Origin: DAOTXK01 sp034435395
GTDB lineage: Bacteria; Chloroflexota; Anaerolineae; Aggregatilineales; Ch27
Assembly (NCBI GenBank): GCA_034435395.1
Contig: DAOTXK010000092.1
Coordinates: forward strand, 1 to 14,947
Length of the DNA: 14,947 bases
Direction of reading: 5' to 3'
Part shown: positions 7,463 through 14,867 of the stretch, one piece after another
Layout of the letters: the number at the start of each line of letters is the position of its first letter
Numbering within the stretch: the first letter of the stretch is position 1
Notes under the pieces: model-generated
Seen by the model: the letters and a program-made list of their open reading frames with translations, nothing else
Told to the model about the DNA's origin: nothing
The model's database searches: none
Position numbers and translations under genes: made by a program

Positions 7463-7492
7463 GTCGGTGGCGGTGAAGGGGCCTGGACTGCT

Positions 7493-8542
7493 CTACCGTG
7501 ATGGGTCCAGCAGGATACGCAACTCCTGGCCGGATCGCGAGCGCTCGATGCCCTCATGGATGCGGTCCAGGGGGAGCACGGCGCTGGCCAGACCGTCGAG
7601 CTGGAGGCGACCGGCGCCGATCAGACTCATGCAGGCCCGGTACTGGCGCACGTTGGACCCCGTCGTCCCGGTCACGATCAGTTGCTGGTAATGAATCCGG
7701 TTGACGTTCAGCCGGGCGTGAGGGCGGTCTTTCGGCAGCCCGCCGAAAAAATTTATACGCCCCTGGCAGGCGGCGCCCTCCAGCGCCAGCGCCTGGGCTT
7801 CGGGCGCAGGAGCCGCCACGATCACCACGTCCGCGCCCCGCCCCTGAGACGCCTCCCGCACGGCCTCCGGCAAATCCTCCCGCTCCGGGTTGACCAGCAC
7901 GTCGGCCCCATACGCCGCCGCCTGCTCCAGCCGCGAATCCGATAGCTCGCTGACCATGACAGCCCGCGCCCCGCGCAGCCGGGCCAGCATCACATGCATC
8001 AGGCCGATCGGCCCCGCGCCGACCACCAGCACCACATCGCCCGGCCCCACGTTCACCGCTTCCTGCCCGTTGAAGACGCAGGACAGCGGTTCGGCCAGCG
8101 CCGCCACCGGGTACGGCGTATCGCCCGGTATGGGCGTGACGTTGCCCTGCCGGATGGCCTCCGCCGTGATGAGCATGTACTCGGCGAACGCGCCGTCCAG
8201 GCTGATGCCGAAGGCCGTGTAATCGCGGCACAGGTTGGTCCAGCCGGAGACGCACTGGGCGCACACTCCGCAGCCCATGTTGGGGGCGATGCCCACCCGC
8301 ATCCCCACCGCCAGGCCGGAGACCCCCTCGCCCACGGCGACGATCTCGCCGGCCAGTTCATGGCCCAGGATGCGGGCCGTCCCGGCGGGGATGCGATGGT
8401 GGCCGTTGGCCAGGATGCGCAGGTCCGTGCCGCAGATGCCCACTGCGCCGACCTTCAGCACTGCCTGGCCGGGCGCAGGCTCCGGCTGGGACACGGTTTC
8501 CACCCGGATGTCGCCGATGCCGTGATAGACAGCCGCTTTCAT
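7493..8542 (-). CDS. Zinc-dependent medium-chain alcohol/polyol dehydrogenase
   Basis: This 349-aa protein is an MDR dehydrogenase of the sorbitol/threonine/butanediol dehydrogenase type, oxidising a secondary alcohol to a ketone with NAD. Catalytic zinc ligands are visible as Cys37 in GICGTD, His61-Glu62 in LGHELAG and Glu151 in AEPLSC. The structural zinc site is complete: Cys91, Cys94, Cys97 and Cys105. The Rossmann motif GAGPIG (175-180) is followed by Glu199 at the end of the next strand, which suggests NAD. The ATG at 8542 follows a GAGGGAGA Shine-Dalgarno. It sits 21 nt after the Gfo/Idh/MocA gene, so the two are surely co-transcribed. In a sugar importer cluster the most natural role is polyol-to-ketose oxidation, such as a hexitol or pentitol; L-threonine dehydrogenase and a 3-dehydro-sugar reductase are alternatives. 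Confidence 0.93.
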   Translation of the reverse strand: MKAAVYHGIGDIRVETVSQPEPAPGQAVLKVGAVGICGTDLRILANGHHRIPAGTARILGHELAGEIVAVGEGVSGLAVGMRVGIAPNMGCGVCAQCVSGWTNLCRDYTAFGISLDGAFAEYMLITAEAIRQGNVTPIPGDTPYPVAALAEPLSCVFNGQEAVNVGPGDVVLVVGAGPIGLMHVMLARLRGARAVMVSELSDSRLEQAAAYGADVLVNPEREDLPEAVREASQGRGADVVIVAAPAPEAQALALEGAACQGRINFFGGLPKDRPHARLNVNRIHYQQLIVTGTTGSNVRQYRACMSLIGAGRLQLDGLASAVLPLDRIHEGIERSRSGQELRILLDPSR

Positions 8543-8563
8543 GGGTCTCCCTCGCCTGTCTGG

Positions 8564-9595
8564 CTATTCGGACAGCGGTATGGCCACCGGCTGGCCGGTG
8601 CGGATGGACTCGTTCGCCGCCAGCACCGCTTCCAGGGCGCGCCGCCCATCCAGGCCGGTGACTGACGGGCGCTCGCCGGCGCGGATACAGTCCACGAAGT
8701 GCGCCGCTTCAGCCACATAAGCCTCCGCGAACCGCAGCGGCCAGGACAGATAGTGCCGTTCGACCATACCGTCGGCGCGGGTGACGCGGGTCGTGGCCGT
8801 CTCCCGGAGCTGGCCGATGAGTAAGATGCCATCGGTGCCGACCACTTCAGCGCGCGCGTCGTAGCCGTAGTGCGCCGGGCACACGCCGTCGAGCATCCCC
8901 AGCGCGCCGTTGGCCAGTTGCAAGCTGACGATGGCGGCATCATAAAAGTCCGGGTACTGCGCTTTGATCTCCGGGGTCTTGAAGTTGCCCGCCCGCGCGT
9001 AGACGCTGGTGTACTCGCTGCCCGCCAGCCAGCGGATGGTATCAAAGTCGTGGCTGTTCACCTCCGCCAGCATGCCGTTGCTGGCGCGGATGTCATGCGC
9101 CCAGGCGGGCGGCAGGCCCGGCCCCCGGGTCAGCGAGCGGACGATCAGGGGGGTCCCAATAAGCCCCTGGTCGATCTGCTCCTTGGCGGCCACAAAGGGC
9201 GGGTCAAAGCGCCGCATGAAGGCCATTTGCAGGATCACGCCGGCGGCCTCTACAGCGGCGATCATCCGGTCACATTCCTTAAGCGAGAGGGCCATCGGCT
9301 TCTCACACAGGACGTGTTTCCCGGCCTGGGCGGCCATGGCCGCCAGCTCGGCGTGGGTGAAGGTGGGGGTGGTGATGACCACGGCATCAAATGACGCCGC
9401 CTGGAGGGCCTGCTCCAGGCTGGCAAAGTGAGCGTCACCCAGATCAACTTCCGCAGCCGCCTGCCGCGCCCGCTCCGCATCAACGTCCACCACCCCGGCC
9501 AGGCGGGCGTGGGGCACGCGCCAGCGGAAATTCCTGGCGTGCACCATCCCGGCGCGACCAGTGCCCACCACACAGACTCTCACTACTGCTGCCAT
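8564..9595 (-). CDS. Gfo/Idh/MocA family oxidoreductase (inositol-2-dehydrogenase-like)
   Basis: The 343-aa protein has the two-domain Gfo/Idh/MocA structure: an N-terminal Rossmann fold with GTGRAG at residues 11-16 and Asp37/Asp39 after the second strand (NAD preference), the CEKPMA motif at 97-102 with the catalytic Lys99, and the C-terminal sheet domain with AEVNSHDFDTIRWLAG (177-192), where His182 and Asp185 are the usual active-site positions. Family members oxidise or reduce ring hydroxyls of myo-inositol, glucose and related sugars. The ATG at 9595 has GGAGGA 5 nt upstream (9601-9606). It is followed 21 nt later by the zinc dehydrogenase and preceded by the TIM-barrel epimerase. IolG-like inositol dehydrogenase, a sugar 1-dehydrogenase making a lactone, and a 3-dehydrogenase are all possible; the sequence does not decide. 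Confidence 0.93.
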   Translation of the reverse strand: MAAVVRVCVVGTGRAGMVHARNFRWRVPHARLAGVVDVDAERARQAAAEVDLGDAHFASLEQALQAASFDAVVITTPTFTHAELAAMAAQAGKHVLCEKPMALSLKECDRMIAAVEAAGVILQMAFMRRFDPPFVAAKEQIDQGLIGTPLIVRSLTRGPGLPPAWAHDIRASNGMLAEVNSHDFDTIRWLAGSEYTSVYARAGNFKTPEIKAQYPDFYDAAIVSLQLANGALGMLDGVCPAHYGYDARAEVVGTDGILLIGQLRETATTRVTRADGMVERHYLSWPLRFAEAYVAEAAHFVDCIRAGERPSVTGLDGRRALEAVLAANESIRTGQPVAIPLSE

Positions 9596-9676
9596 GCCTA
9601 TCCTCCACTCTCAGGCAGGTCCACCGACCGGGGGGTGGGATGCTTGTGCCGGGAAGGGCATCGCCCCCGCCGCCGA

Positions 9677-10522
9677 TCACAGGCCATACTTCGCGGCGTT
9701 CTCCCGCAGGAACCGGAGACCCTCCACCGCCAGAACCCCCGGCGGTTGATTGGGCGGCCTCCACAGGCAGGTCGCGGCGGCCAGGTCTTCGTTGATGGCG
9801 GCGAACGACTCCAGCACCAGCGGCCCGGTGTACCGGGCGTCGGCCAGCCCCCGGAACACCTCATCCCAATTCACGGTGCCGGTGCCGACCAGCCCCCGAT
9901 GACTCTCGCTCATGTGAATGTATCCCAGCACGTCGGCGCATTCGACCAGCGGCTTATAAAACCCTTCTTCCTCGATGTTCATATGGTAGGTGTCGGCGTG
10001 CAGCTGGAGATTGTCCGCGCCCACGGCTTTGACCGTGTCCCGCCCGTCGGCCAGGATGTTGTACAGGTAACTCTCATAGCGGTTGACGCATTCAAAACCC
10101 AGGGTGATGCCGCGCTTCCTGGCCTCCGCCGCCACCTCGCCGAGGGTGTTGATCACGGTCCAGCGCTCGGCTTCGGCAGGCGGCTTGCCGGTGAATGTCC
10201 CCAGCGAAAACGCCAGACAGCCGCACAGGTACGTCCCGCCCACCGCCTCCAGCTGGTCGAGGGCGGCCACCAGGAAGTCCTTCGCCTTGTCCGGCTCCTG
10301 GGGCATGTGGGCGTCTTTGGGCAGCACCAGGGAAGCGGTCGCCCTGATCCCGGCGTCTGCCAGCGCTTTCCGGTGCGCGGGCGCGTCGAATTCGTGGGGT
10401 TTGAGCAGAGGGATTTCGATAAAATCGAACCCGGCCTCGGCGGCGGCGGCAATCGCCCGATTGCCGGACTCGGTGGTCCAGTCGCCGACCCAGAGAAAGG
10501 CATGGGCGCCAAATTCAGGCAT
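9677..10522 (-). CDS. Ketose 3-epimerase-like TIM barrel (D-tagatose/D-allulose 3-epimerase family)
   Basis: The 281-aa protein is an AP-endonuclease-2-type TIM barrel with the active-site pattern of D-tagatose 3-epimerase. Candidate metal ligands are Glu144 (FECVNRYE), Asp177 (HADTYHMNIEE), His203 (YIHMSE) and Glu238 (LESF). Their spacing of 33, 26 and 35 residues equals that of Glu152, Asp185, His211 and Glu246 in the Pseudomonas cichorii enzyme as I recall it. Glu150, His180 and Arg209 fall on the counterparts of Glu158, His188 and Arg217. These enzymes invert C3 of ketoses, for example fructose/allulose or tagatose/sorbose. The ATG at 10522 has AGGAG about 8 nt upstream. It lies between an SDR (120-nt gap with a hairpin) and the Gfo/Idh/MocA gene (81-nt gap). 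Hydroxypyruvate isomerase and IolE/IolI-like roles are less likely given the match. Confidence 0.88.
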   Translation of the reverse strand: MPEFGAHAFLWVGDWTTESGNRAIAAAAEAGFDFIEIPLLKPHEFDAPAHRKALADAGIRATASLVLPKDAHMPQEPDKAKDFLVAALDQLEAVGGTYLCGCLAFSLGTFTGKPPAEAERWTVINTLGEVAAEARKRGITLGFECVNRYESYLYNILADGRDTVKAVGADNLQLHADTYHMNIEEEGFYKPLVECADVLGYIHMSESHRGLVGTGTVNWDEVFRGLADARYTGPLVLESFAAINEDLAAATCLWRPPNQPPGVLAVEGLRFLRENAAKYGL

Positions 10523-10565
10523 GGGGGTCTCCTTTCAGCGTGGATGAACCGACAGGCGGACGCGC

Positions 10566-10608
10566 GGGCGGTTGGCCCGGTCCAGGAAAGAGCCGGACAC
10601 AACCGCCC
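10566..10608. other. Intergenic hairpin between SDR and epimerase genes
   Basis: GGGCGGTTG at 10566-10574 is perfectly complementary to CAACCGCCC at 10600-10608. Inside it, CCGG at 10577-10580 can pair with CCGG at 10593-10596, leaving a 12-nt loop. There is no T-run after it on either strand, so it is not a standard intrinsic terminator. It may act as an RNA-processing or stability element, or as a Rho-type or attenuating structure between the transport/SDR part and the enzyme part of the series. Confidence 0.55.
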
Positions 10609-10642
10609 TGAGGGACTTCCGTGTCATGCGGCAGGTTTCACC

Positions 10643-11401
10643 TCATTTCAGAATGGACAGGCCGCCGTCAATGCCTATCGCCTGGCCGGTGCACCACTGG
10701 CTCTCCGCTGAGGCCAGATACAGGACCGCGCCCGCGACATCCTCCGGCTGCCCCAACCGGCCCAGGGGGACAGTGGCGGCCAACGAATCGCGGCCTGCCG
10801 CCGTGGGAACGTCCGCCAGCAGCATATCCGTCACCACCGGGCCGGGACAGACGGCGTTCACGCGAATGGCATACGGGGCCAGCTCAATCGCCATGGCTCG
10901 TGTCAGCGCGATCACCGCGCCTTTGGACGCGCTGTAGGCGGCGTGGTTCGGCTCTCCCACCACGCCCGCTTTGGAGGCGACATGGACAATCGCCCCCCGG
11001 CGCTGGCCTTTCATGTGCCGCACCACCGCCTGCGACGGCAACACGGTGCCCATCACGTTGACCCGATACATCCGTTCCCACAGGGCTTCGGATTCCTCCC
11101 AAAAGGCGGCGCTCTCATGGACGCCGGCGTTATTGATGAGCACGTCGATGGTGCCGAAGCGCTCCAACACCTCCCCCACCATACGGTCGACCTGATCGCG
11201 ATGCGTGACATCGGTGGGGATAAACGCCACCTGGCCGCCGCGTTCGCGCAGCGCCTGGGCTGCCGCCGCACCCCGCCTTTCGTCCAGCGCAGCGATGATG
11301 ACAGTGGCCTTTTCCCGGGCGAGCGCCTCCGCGATGGCCAGGCCGATGCCCCGGCTGCCACCGGTCACGATCACCACCTGGTCGGTAAAACGTTCGGGCA
11401 T
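10643..11401 (-). CDS. SDR-family NAD(P)-dependent oxidoreductase (copy 1)
   Basis: This is a classical short-chain dehydrogenase of 252 aa. The cofactor motif TGGSRGIG lies at residues 13-20, NNAG at 90-93, the catalytic Ser143 in VASKAG, and Tyr156/Lys160 in YSASK. Asp40 after the second strand suggests NAD. The C-terminus (GLSILK, after IDGG) is normal. The ATG at 11401 has GGGAGG about 8 nt upstream. It follows the permease gene after 42 nt and precedes the epimerase after 120 nt containing a hairpin. SDRs in such clusters usually oxidise polyols or sugars (sorbitol, ribitol, gluconate, galactose); this one is probably a polyol or sugar dehydrogenase, but the substrate cannot be assigned. 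A paralogous SDR lies at 14090-14854. Confidence 0.92.
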   Translation of the reverse strand: MPERFTDQVVIVTGGSRGIGLAIAEALAREKATVIIAALDERRGAAAAQALRERGGQVAFIPTDVTHRDQVDRMVGEVLERFGTIDVLINNAGVHESAAFWEESEALWERMYRVNVMGTVLPSQAVVRHMKGQRRGAIVHVASKAGVVGEPNHAAYSASKGAVIALTRAMAIELAPYAIRVNAVCPGPVVTDMLLADVPTAAGRDSLAATVPLGRLGQPEDVAGAVLYLASAESQWCTGQAIGIDGGLSILK

Positions 11402-11443
11402 CGGTTTAACCTCCCTGAATCACCGGGGCCGCGCCCTGGCCGG

Positions 11444-12562
11444 TCAGGCCCCAAACCGGCGACGCCGCCACTGGTCGAACATGACGACCAGCGCGATGAC
11501 CGAACCCTGGAAAATTCGCTGATAGAACGCGCTCACATTAAGCAGGTTGAGTCCGTTCAGCAGCACGCCGGTGATCAAAGCGCCGATGATGGAGCCGAAC
11601 ACGCCGCCCTCGCCGCCAAACAGGTTGGTGCCGCCGATGACCACAGCCGCGATAGAGTTCAGATTCTCTTCATTGGCCATCAGCGCATTGGCGGAGTTCA
11701 GGCGACCGGCCAGCAGGAAACCGGCCACAGCCGCGAGCAGCCCGGAGAGCACGTAGACGGCGATCTTGGTGCGATCGATGTTGATGCCGGAGACGCGGGC
11801 CGCTTCCCGGTTGCCGCCGACGGCAAATGTTCTGCGGCCCAGCGCGGTGTACCGCAGGACCGCCCAGGCGAGCGCCGCCAGCCCCAGCGCGATCAGACCC
11901 GCAATGGGAACCCCCAGAATGTTTTCGCTGCCAAGCGTGATCATCTGTTCCGGCAGATAGCCCCTGAGTTCGGTGGCCGTCAGATGGGAGGGGACCGGAA
12001 GCCCGTCGGTCACGATGAGGGCCACGCCGCGAAATGCCTCCAGGGTTCCCAGGGTGGCGATAAAGTCGGGGATATGGCCTTTGGTGATGAGCAAGCCGTT
12101 GATAAAGCCCGCCGCCAGGCCGACCAGCAGCGCGATCAGCAGCCCGATGCCGAAGTCGATCGGGCCGGCCGTGACCCCCAGGATTTGCACGCGCTGCGTC
12201 ATGGTCACAGCCGCCACTGAGGCCGCCAGAGCGCCTACGGCCCCGACGGACAGGTCGATCCCCCCGGTGAGAATCACGAAGGTCTGACCGATGGCGAAGA
12301 TGGCCGTCACTGAGGTGCGGCGGATGACGTTGACCAGGTTGCTTTCGGTCATGAAGTGAGGGGTGGCGTTGGTCAGATAGGCGCTCAACAGGACCAGGGC
12401 GATGATCGGGCCGCCGCGTATCAACAGCTCGCGGGCGGTGCGCCATACCCGGCTGGCCCTGAATCCGCGCCACGCCTGCCCCAACCAGCTGGACCGGAAT
12501 CGGTCGATAATTCTCTCGCGAGCGGATTTCGCCTCGGCTTCGGCGTGTGGATTTTCGGACAC
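11444..12562 (-). CDS. Ribose-type sugar ABC transporter permease
   Basis: The 372-aa membrane protein is of the BPD_transp_2 type (RbsC/XylH/AraH-like), forming the channel of a carbohydrate importer. Family marks are ILTGGIDLSVGAVGALAAS (97-115), the IPDFIATLGTLEAFRG segment (164-179), the cytoplasmic coupling region AVGGNREAARVSGI, and several long hydrophobic helices up to the C-terminal RRRRFGA. The first membrane segment begins near residue 50, so about 50 charged residues precede it, longer than in E. coli RbsC (about 321 aa). The start is GTG at 12562 with GGGAGGA at 12568-12573, 5 nt away. It is 17 nt after the ATPase gene, clearly co-transcribed. The substrate is not determined by the permease; from the neighbours a ketose, aldose or polyol is expected. 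Confidence 0.94.
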   Translation of the reverse strand: MSENPHAEAEAKSARERIIDRFRSSWLGQAWRGFRASRVWRTARELLIRGGPIIALVLLSAYLTNATPHFMTESNLVNVIRRTSVTAIFAIGQTFVILTGGIDLSVGAVGALAASVAAVTMTQRVQILGVTAGPIDFGIGLLIALLVGLAAGFINGLLITKGHIPDFIATLGTLEAFRGVALIVTDGLPVPSHLTATELRGYLPEQMITLGSENILGVPIAGLIALGLAALAWAVLRYTALGRRTFAVGGNREAARVSGINIDRTKIAVYVLSGLLAAVAGFLLAGRLNSANALMANEENLNSIAAVVIGGTNLFGGEGGVFGSIIGALITGVLLNGLNLLNVSAFYQRIFQGSVIALVVMFDQWRRRRFGA

Positions 12563-12579
12563 CGGTTCCTCCCTACGGT

Positions 12580-14064
12580 TCAGCTTGCGTGCTTCAAGAG
12601 CAATTCCTGGGTTGCCTCACCCCGTTGGTACTCGGCAGTGACCGTACCGGCCCGCATGACCAGGATGCGGTCAGCCATTGCCAATATCTCCAGCATTTCC
12701 GACGAGATCATGATGATGGCCACCCCGCGCTGCGCCAGCCGATCCAGCAGCGCAAACACCTCCGCCTTGGCCCCCACATCGATGCCCCGGGTCGGTTCGT
12801 CGACGATCAGAATCTTCGCCTGGCTGAAGAGCCACCGGGCCAGACAGACCTTTTGCTGGTTGCCCCCGCTCAGATAAAATACCGGGCGGTTCAGCAATGG
12901 CGGTCGGATGGAAAGATCACGCACGTATTCAGCCGCCGATGCCGCCTCCTGCCGCAAATTCAAGAACTGCAACAGCGAGGTCTGGCTGAGCTCCGCCAGC
13001 GTGATATTGGGGGGAATGGGCTGCACCGGCACCAGGCTCGCCCGGCGGTCCCGGTGCAACAGGCCAATTCCCTGTCGGATGGCCTGGGCGGGACCGCGTA
13101 TTTTCACTTCCTGGCCATTTATGTAGATCTTACCCCTTGAGGGAACTTCCAGGCCAAACAGGGTATGGGCCAGTTCGAGCTGACCGGCGCCCATCAGCCC
13201 GAATATCCCCAGGATTTCCCCGCGACGCACTTCAAATGACAGGTCGTGAAGGATGCCGTCCAGCGATAAATTCTGGACGCGGAGGGCGGTCTCTCCTGGC
13301 TCGACTTCGGTTTTCGGATATTGTTCGGCCAGCCGTCGTCCCACCATCATGCTGACCAGGGTGTCCCGGTTCGCCTGCTCCACCGGCAGGGTGCTGATGA
13401 CCCGGCCATCGCGCAGCACGGTGACCCGCTGCCCGATCAGCGGCACCTCGTCGAGCAGATGGGAGATGTAGATGATGCCCACGCCCCGCGCTTGCAGGCG
13501 GCGGATGATGTCGAACAGTGTTTCCCGTTCAGTATCGGATAGCGCCGAGGTTGGCTCGTCCAGCACCAGGATTCGTGGCTGTTTGGTCAGGATGCGGGCG
13601 ATCTCGGTCAACTGCTGTTCGGCCACGCTCAACTGGCGGACTTCGGCCCGCAGATCGATCGCCACGCCCAACTCGGCCAGACTCTGCCTGGCCCTGGCGT
13701 AGATTCCCGGCCAATCGATCACCCCCAGCCGGTTGCGGGGATACTCGCCCAGGAAGATGTTCTCGGCCACGCTCATGGTGGGCACCAGGCTGAACTCCTG
13801 GTAAACCATGTGAATGCCCAGTTTACCGGCCCGTTCCGGGTTCAGGTGGGTGATTTCCTCGCCCCGAATGAAAATCCGACCGCTGTCCTTGGGCAGGGAA
13901 CCGCTCAGGATTTTCACCAGCGTGGATTTGCCCGCGCCGTTCTCGCCCAGGAGGACGTGGACCTCGCCCTCATGCAGGTCGAAGTTGACGTGATCCAGGG
14001 CGTGGACGCCGGGGAAACGTTTGTCGATCTGCTCCATGCTGAGGAGTGGCTGGCTGGCTGTCAT
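12580..14064 (-). CDS. Ribose-type sugar ABC transporter ATP-binding protein (two fused ABC domains)
   Basis: This is the 494-aa energising subunit of an RbsA/MglA/XylG-type importer, made of two ABC domains in tandem. Domain 1 has Walker A GENGAGKST (40-48), Gln89 of the Q-loop, LSVAEQQ signature (145-151), Walker B ILVLDEP (165-171) and His202. Domain 2 has the degenerate Walker A GLMGAGQLE (289-297) usual for this family, signature LSGGNQQK (398-405) and Walker B ILIVDEP (418-424). The MMVGRRLAEQYP linker is also family-typical. The region that is commonly EDR before the domain-2 helices reads HRDRR here, a small deviation. The ATG at 14064 is chosen because a GGGGGGGAG tract lies just upstream; a longer frame from 14112 would overlap the preceding SDR gene. 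The permease follows 17 nt later. No substrate-binding protein gene is in the window. Confidence 0.95.
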   Translation of the reverse strand: MTASQPLLSMEQIDKRFPGVHALDHVNFDLHEGEVHVLLGENGAGKSTLVKILSGSLPKDSGRIFIRGEEITHLNPERAGKLGIHMVYQEFSLVPTMSVAENIFLGEYPRNRLGVIDWPGIYARARQSLAELGVAIDLRAEVRQLSVAEQQLTEIARILTKQPRILVLDEPTSALSDTERETLFDIIRRLQARGVGIIYISHLLDEVPLIGQRVTVLRDGRVISTLPVEQANRDTLVSMMVGRRLAEQYPKTEVEPGETALRVQNLSLDGILHDLSFEVRRGEILGIFGLMGAGQLELAHTLFGLEVPSRGKIYINGQEVKIRGPAQAIRQGIGLLHRDRRASLVPVQPIPPNITLAELSQTSLLQFLNLRQEAASAAEYVRDLSIRPPLLNRPVFYLSGGNQQKVCLARWLFSQAKILIVDEPTRGIDVGAKAEVFALLDRLAQRGVAIIMISSEMLEILAMADRILVMRAGTVTAEYQRGEATQELLLKHAS

Positions 14065-14089
14065 ATGCTCTCCCCCCCAAAGCCGACGG

Positions 14090-14854
14090 TTATTGCGCGG
14101 TGTAACCGCCATCCACGCTCAGGATAGCGCCGGTGGCATATCCTACCTCGTCGCTGGCCAGGTACAGAATAGCGGACGCAATCTCCTCCGGCGTGCCCAG
14201 GCGGTTCAGGGGGCGGATCGCTTCCAGCCGGCGACGGGTAGCGACAGGGTCAGCGGCCCGGCTCAGGGCCTCCCGCACCAGCGGGGTATCGGTGGTGCCA
14301 GGGCAGACGCAGTTGACCCGTATGCCTTGCTCGGCCAGGTCTACGGCGCAACTGCGCGTCAGGGCGATCAGCCCGCCTTTAGACACGTTATACGCCACCT
14401 GGCCCTTGATGCCAACCAGCCCTGCTTCTGAGGCGACATTAACGATCACGCCGCCGCCGTGACGGATCATCACCGGCACCGCATATCGGGTGCACAGGAA
14501 CGGGCCGGTGAGATTCACCGCCATGATACGCGCCCATTCCTCCGCCGTGGCCTGCGTGACATCCCCCTGTCGGTAGATGCCGGCGTTGTTCACCAGAATA
14601 TCCAGGCGGTCCCAGCGGTCGACCACGGCGGCCACCAGGCGGCGGACCTCCTCCTCGTGGGAGACATCCGCCCGGATGAACAGCGCGTCGTGCCCGGCAG
14701 CGGTCAGCTCCCCGGCCAGCGCCTCGCCGCGGGCCTGATCGATATCCACCAGGGCCACGGCAGCCCCTTCCCCGGCGAAGGCTCGCAGAGCCGCCTCGCC
14801 GATGCCGGCCCCGGCCCCGGTGACCACAGCCACCTTGCCTTGGAAGCGCATCAT
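14090..14854 (-). CDS. SDR-family NAD(P)-dependent oxidoreductase (copy 2)
   Basis: The 254-aa protein is a classical short-chain dehydrogenase: TGAGAGIG at residues 12-19, Asp37 after the second strand (NAD preference), NNAG at 89-92, Ser142 in VASEAG, and Tyr155/Lys159 in YNVSK. It ends in VDGGYTAQ. The start is the first of two adjacent ATG codons (14854) with AAGGA at 14860-14864, 5 nt upstream. It lies 25 nt before the ABC ATPase gene, so it belongs to the transport operon. It resembles the SDR at 10643-11401 in length and motifs but differs in its substrate loop, so the two probably handle different substrates or stereochemistry. A polyol or sugar dehydrogenase role is inferred from context; L-rhamnose, L-fucose and gluconate dehydrogenases have the same architecture. 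Confidence 0.92.
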   Translation of the reverse strand: MMRFQGKVAVVTGAGAGIGEAALRAFAGEGAAVALVDIDQARGEALAGELTAAGHDALFIRADVSHEEEVRRLVAAVVDRWDRLDILVNNAGIYRQGDVTQATAEEWARIMAVNLTGPFLCTRYAVPVMIRHGGGVIVNVASEAGLVGIKGQVAYNVSKGGLIALTRSCAVDLAEQGIRVNCVCPGTTDTPLVREALSRAADPVATRRRLEAIRPLNRLGTPEEIASAILYLASDEVGYATGAILSVDGGYTAQ

Positions 14855-14867
14855 GGTATCCTTTCTC

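Noticed and set aside
5211..7691. An 826-codon open frame on the + strand opposite the kinase, isomerase and zinc dehydrogenase genes
   Set aside because: It runs antisense across three genes with clear family motifs and shows no recognisable domain. Long antisense frames are expected in GC-rich genes because the third-position bias removes stop codons.
8564..10522. Inositol or 3-keto-glycoside pathway suggested by the Gfo/Idh/MocA plus TIM-barrel pair
   Set aside because: The TIM barrel carries the ketose 3-epimerase residue pattern, and none of IolB, IolC, IolD or a glycoside-cleaving partner is present. It remains possible only as a side activity.
9428..12220. Long + strand frames (9428-10711 and 10943-12220) opposite the epimerase, SDR and permease genes
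   Set aside because: These have the same antisense shadow pattern, with no ribosome sites and no family motifs.
14065..14112. Longer N-terminus for the ABC ATPase
   Set aside because: It would overlap the end of the SDR gene and add 16 residues absent from RbsA-type proteins. The ATG at 14064 has a strong G-rich ribosome site.
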